From Pycnopodia helianthoides (Eukaryota > Echinodermata > Asteroidea > Forcipulatida > Asteriidae): a stretch of 64,000 nucleotides of DNA. Positions 60,345 to 64,000 of this stretch are shown here, piece by piece (position 1 is the first letter of the stretch; every line of letters starts with the position of its first letter). The notes beneath the pieces are model-generated. The model ran no database searches. It was given only the letters and a program-made list of their open reading frames with translations, and was not told where the DNA came from. Position numbers and translations under genes: made by a program. The stretch covers positions 5,363,001 through 5,427,000 of the forward strand of contig CM063253.1 in NCBI GenBank assembly GCA_032158295.1. Reading direction: 5' to 3'.

Positions 60345-60473
60345 GCTAAGCATTTCGGTTGAAATCTGTTTGGCCAGGATTGGTGCTTATCTTCAATAAA
60401 AAAGAATTAGTGTTGGACGGTCGACTTTTTTAAAAATAAAAGTTGAATGGTTTCACATAGCTCATTTCACTTT

Positions 60474-60660
60474 TTAAAGGGGCTGTGTCGTCATGACTAA
60501 AGCAGGCCTGTGGCTGCACATGGAAGTTTACGAACTCTCACCCAGTTACTGCACACGCGCATGTACTCTCCATAGATGTGATATGGAGGAAGGGCCTGCG
60601 TGCAGTAACTGGGTGAGAGTTCATCATTCCATGATCATGACGCAGCGCCCCCTTTAAAGA
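60474..60660. mobile_element. Fold-back MITE with TTAAAGGGG ends
   Basis: The left 'ttaaaggggctgtgtcgtca' and 'gaactctcacccagttactg' are matched in reverse at the right end ('cagtaactgggtgagagttc', 'cgcagcgccccctttaa'). Confidence 0.75.
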
Positions 60661-60819
60661 AAGGATTTGGTTAAAACAGCGCAAGGAATAAACAACAATT
60701 AAGGGACTATTTGTATCCAATGTTTCAAATGAAAGTTAAAGTCACGCAGATAGTAGAACTTTTTAAGAACCCACCCCCCCCCAAAAAAGTTGTCCCTTTT
60801 CAACAATGTGCGGGTGTGG

Positions 60820-61005
60820 GTTAGGTATGCACATTCAAACCAGACACCTGTAACAATAGAGGACAATAGGGTCCCCGGTTGGGTGAAGGTCCCCAGTTGG
60901 AGAGTGTGTACAAAACCGATGGGAGCTGTTGCCAGAAAGTTAAAAGTACAAACAAAAGAGGGACAATAAGAAGTCCCTGATTGCAGGTGTTTACACACTT
61001 GTGGG
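60820..61005. mobile_element. Repeat of the 'gattgcaggtgttt' family
   Basis: Shares 'acattcaaacc', 'acaatagggtcccc', 'ggtccccagttgg' and 'gattgcaggtgtttacacac' with 26595-26800. Confidence 0.7.
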
Positions 61006-61616
61006 TGTCAGAGTTCACTAGTGGTGTTCTCCCTTAAACAGTGTCTGCTGGCCAAATGTGGCCCGATCTGTCGAAATGAGGAATATATCGACCCCTTAAT
61101 GAAATTGAGTTGTGCATACCGTGTTAACAAGTAACTCACTGGCTTTCCAGCAATACCATTATTATTTCCGTAGCTTATTCCAGTCCGAAGTTATCGGGAA
61201 ATAAAGAATTTTAGATACTCGTTTTTAAATAACTTTGAAGAGTATTAATTGTGTACAAACATGCTCAAGAAAACATACTTTTTGTGGATTTATTCATCTT
61301 TTCAACTAAAGGTAAGACCACGACAAGAAAGATCAAGTTTTATTTAACCTAATACCACCGAAATCGCGGAATTGTTTTTTGTAGTGTTTTTCATGATTTT
61401 CGAATGTGACCAACTTTGGTATGGCAAATTACACGCAATATGCCCTGTCTGACACATTCCTCATTTCAATAGATCAGGTCACAAATGCCAGTTAAAACAC
61501 CCCGGAGGACCAGTCCAACTTTACTTAAATGGTCCGGTTGGCTAGTTCAGTGTTGGAAAGCAGCCCTAAGCTGTGGGACTAGTGCAATGACTTAAGCTAA
61601 CTGGTCCTGCTGGCTA

Positions 61617-62095
61617 GAATAATAATAATAATATCAGCTCTGATCTAGCGCAATTCCAAAGAGTGGTCATCGGGCTTCTTACATCAATACCCCAGGGGTC
61701 GATTTCACAAAACTCTTCCTAACTTAGGACTAGTCCTAGACAATGCTAAGAGATAGAACTAGTCCTAAGTACTGGTCCTAACTTAGGACTAGTCCTATCT
61801 CTTAGCATTGCCTAGGACTAGTCCTAAGTTAGGAAGAGTTTTGTGAAATCGACCCCTGGTCACTGGGCCATTTATTTCATTCCTTAAACCATCTCAGCTC
61901 CCTGGGGAGTATACAGCCTGCGCTGCCAAGTGTGTAGTGCACCAAGCTAAATCAATCACAAGAACACACGGACACATGAAGCTCAAGGACACACAAGTGT
62001 CATGAAGGGGATTCGAACCCACACACCGTGATGACTCAGCCACCAGAACTTGAGTCTGATGCACTAAACCACTCGGCAACGACACGCCACAAAAA
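61617..62095 (-). mobile_element. Leu-like SINE with (ATT)n tail, split by a palindrome
   Basis: The head lies near 62090 ('gattcgaacccacacaccg' is the B-box complement) and the (AAT)n tail at 61617-61633. It is interrupted at 61693-61860. The uninterrupted copy is at 62250-62600. Confidence 0.78.
61693..61860. mobile_element. Near-perfect 168-bp palindrome nested in a SINE
   Basis: Ends 'ccaggggtcgatttcacaaa' and 'tttgtgaaatcgacccctgg'. The arms contain repeated 'cttaggactagtcctaag', itself a palindrome. Confidence 0.92.
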
Positions 62096-62249
62096 AGAGT
62101 CACCATGGTCACTGAAAAAGCTAAGGGCGAACCCTGTTTAGTGTAATGTTCACTTTTCAAACCCATCCCCTATTGTGCCTGCTATATTTTTCTGAATGTT
62201 TTTTCCAAATTATTATTTTCTTCTGATGTAGAAATAGGAACATTCTGAA

Positions 62250-62600
62250 TAATAATAATAATGATAATAACTAGTTCTTATATAGCGCATTTCACAAGAA
62301 CGTATCAATGCGCTTTTAAGTGCCCTGGTCATTGGGCCAATAGCATTCCTGTAATCTTTCTCTGCTCCCTGGGGAGTACAAGCCCGTGCTGCCGTGGCGC
62401 ACCGAAGGCTTTTTCATACACAATATCACCTCTACCCTCGCAGGTACCCATTATACCCCTGGGTGGAGAGGAGCAATTATATTGTAAAGCATCTTGCTCA
62501 AGGACACAAGTGTCATGACCGGGATTTCGAACCCACACCCCGATGACTCGACCACCAGAACTTGAATCCGATGCTCTAAACCACTCGCCATGACACACCT
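62250..62600 (-). mobile_element. Leu-like SINE with (ATT)n tail, uninterrupted
   Basis: The tail is 'aataataataataatgataa' at 62248, the B-box complement 'gatttcgaacccacaccccg' is near 62525, and the head complement ends near 62598. Confidence 0.8.
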
Positions 62601-62821
62601 TTTAAACTCATATGCAGGCTCAGACTCCCCCCCCCCCCCCCCCGCCCTGTATCTTACTCTTTGTATATGACAGGAATAATATTGGAAAACTTGGAAGGCA
62701 CCCGAACACAAGACAAGATTCTCAACTGTTTGAAAAGATGCTAGTCTTTAATGTCCAATTTTGTCTCGTCTCATGACTGTATCTTTTCTGTCACTGCCTT
62801 TAATTAAGCACTTGGTGCTTG

Positions 62822-63140
62822 TTAAAGGCTGTATTCGCACTTTATGTCACCCAACATACGCATGAAGTGACAAACCTGTGAAAGTTTAAGCTCAATCGGA
62901 GTCACAAGAAAATTATGGAAAAACCACATTATGTGTTTTCACCGTTTTCAAACATCGGATTTGGCTCAACGAGATCAAAGTCTTATCCTTGTAGTCATTT
63001 CTCAAAAACTAGAGGATTTCAAACGGAGAAATATTTTGAGGGAAGTTTTCTGCCATGATCATCTTTTATACCACTCAAAGTTTATGTGCAAATCTGTAAC
63101 CATTTATAATTTCAATCTTGCCAATGTTGTGCATAACCTG
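62822..63140. mobile_element. TTAA-group MITE
   Basis: TTAA-AGGCTGTATTCGCAC on the left, with the shared inner segments 'gtgaaagtttaagctcaatc' and 'tttctcaaaaact'. The right end is eroded. Just left of it lies a fragment of another family's right end (CACTGCCT-TTAA). Confidence 0.65.
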
Positions 63141-63271
63141 TAAAGGGGGGGGGGGGGGGGCGGAGGCTATGCTTCACCCAAACCTGAATGTTTTCCAGCA
63201 AATAACCGTACCTTTCGTGATTGTATTTTTGTTCAAAGTTTTTGTAAACGGAATTCTGATTTGCTTGTGTA

Positions 63272-63513
63272 TTGGGCCCAATTTCATAGAGCTGCTAAGC
63301 ACAACAATTTGCTTAGCATGAAATTTCTTCGTTGATAAAAACAGGATTACCAACCAATTTCCACGTGATTTTCAGGATAAGCAAACAGCAGCTGAATACC
63401 AGTAACAAGCAATATGCAACACATGGAAGTTTGGTTGGTAACCCTGTTTTTATCAAGGAAGAAATTTCATGCTAAGCAAATTTTTGTGCTTAACAGCTCT
63501 ATGAAATTGGGCC
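63272..63513. mobile_element. Long fold-back MITE, 'tttcatagagct' family
   Basis: Arms of about 100 bases, from 'gggcccaatttcatagagct' to 'agctctatgaaattgggcc', with inner arms 'gataaaaacaggattaccaa' and its complement. Confidence 0.88.
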
Positions 63514-63577
63514 TTGGTAACTGACATTTTATCAACCTTCCATGACAGAAAAAACAGAAAAAAACTTGCCATGTAAT

Positions 63578-64000
63578 TTAAAATTAGGGTCATAGGTTGG
63601 TAAGTACTCCAAAAGTGAATGACCATAAAAACTTACTTGGTGAGAAGCACTGCAGCTATCGATTGTATAAACTATTTTGAGAAAGGATTCCCTTCAAAAT
63701 ATTGTAGTTGGGAAAAAATTGTTCACCCCAAAACATTTGAATCTGAGAATATCTTTGAGGTTTGGTTTCTGTTTGCCAGTGCTGCGGCCAGAGATACGAT
63801 TGGTACCTGCTGTCACCTCGCTAAACTTGGATGGATTCAACGTTCGTGTGAAAATACCGTGACAGTTTGTTCGCTGTTTTTTTCTTAATGCAAGTTTTAT
63901 ACACTGTATTCAGCTGTAACATTCACATGTGACTTTTTTTTATAAAATCTTTCTTTATGATTTCGCCTACATATATCAGCATTAATACATTGACAAAAAA
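63578..64000. mobile_element. TTAA-group MITE reaching the window end
   Basis: TTAA then AATTAGGGTCATAGGTTGG, similar to the termini at 47249. The inner 'ctgctgtcacctcgctaaac' segment is shared with that element. The right end is not visible. Confidence 0.6.

Larger units (their letters stand above)
52333..64000 (+). other. ASNSD1 intron 4 or downstream sequence, repeat-filled, no further exon seen
   Basis: I read this stretch for the ATP-binding part of ASNSD1 and for any other exon and found none. It holds the repeat elements listed separately and otherwise AT-rich unique sequence. Confidence 0.5.

Overview
The window is eukaryotic and most likely from an echinoderm, probably a sea star. 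It is AT-rich and gene-poor, with short exons bounded by GT/AG splice sites. It is crowded with small non-autonomous transposons, tRNA-derived SINEs, fold-back elements, mini- and microsatellites and long G or C runs. The echinoderm assignment rests on my recognition of the repeat style and on the protein relationships; no species marker is present. No transposase, reverse transcriptase, rRNA or prokaryotic gene was found.

Genes from left to right. (1) Positions 1-215, minus strand: an open reading frame that runs off the left edge, possibly the N-terminal exon of an unidentified gene. (2) 5087-5159, plus: a tRNA-Arg(ACG). (3) 15745-20135, plus: a three-exon gene for a divergent activin/inhibin-like TGF-beta ligand; its second exon carries a one-base frame break in this sequence. 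(4) 37256-32297, minus: a two-exon activin/inhibin-beta gene with an apparently intact product of 556 residues. (5) 44629 onward, plus: the first four coding exons (188 codons) of ASNSD1, which continues beyond the window. A possible 5' untranslated exon with a YY1-like site lies near 42.9-43.06 kb.

The two TGF-beta genes converge, with 12.2 kb between their stop codons. They share an intron at the same place in the propeptide and in the same phase, and the same nine-cysteine pattern, so they look like ancient paralogs. One kept the canonical activin features. The other lost the tryptophan motif, gained an extra intron and carries a sequon near its C-terminus. Both should be secreted, furin-processed dimeric ligands acting on type I and type II receptor kinases.

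The remaining DNA is mostly repeats. About seventeen related MITEs of 340-450 bp, most flanked by TTAA, lie at 4, 6, 27.6, 29.8, 39.4, 40.6, 46.6, 47.3, 51.1, 51.5, 53.0, 55.2, 56.2, 58.5, 60.0, 62.8 and 63.6 kb. They share a modular plan: family-specific ends, common inner segments and, in the copies examined, a family-specific central palindrome. A 1.5 kb, 23-bp hairpin satellite (12.6-14.15 kb) ends in the terminal repeat of a second MITE family whose small copy lies at 42.46-42.82 kb. Long fold-back elements lie at 19.3, 20.4, 24.0, 61.7 and 63.3 kb. A 430-bp GGTT array and a 420-bp TTGGA array both show higher-order repetition.
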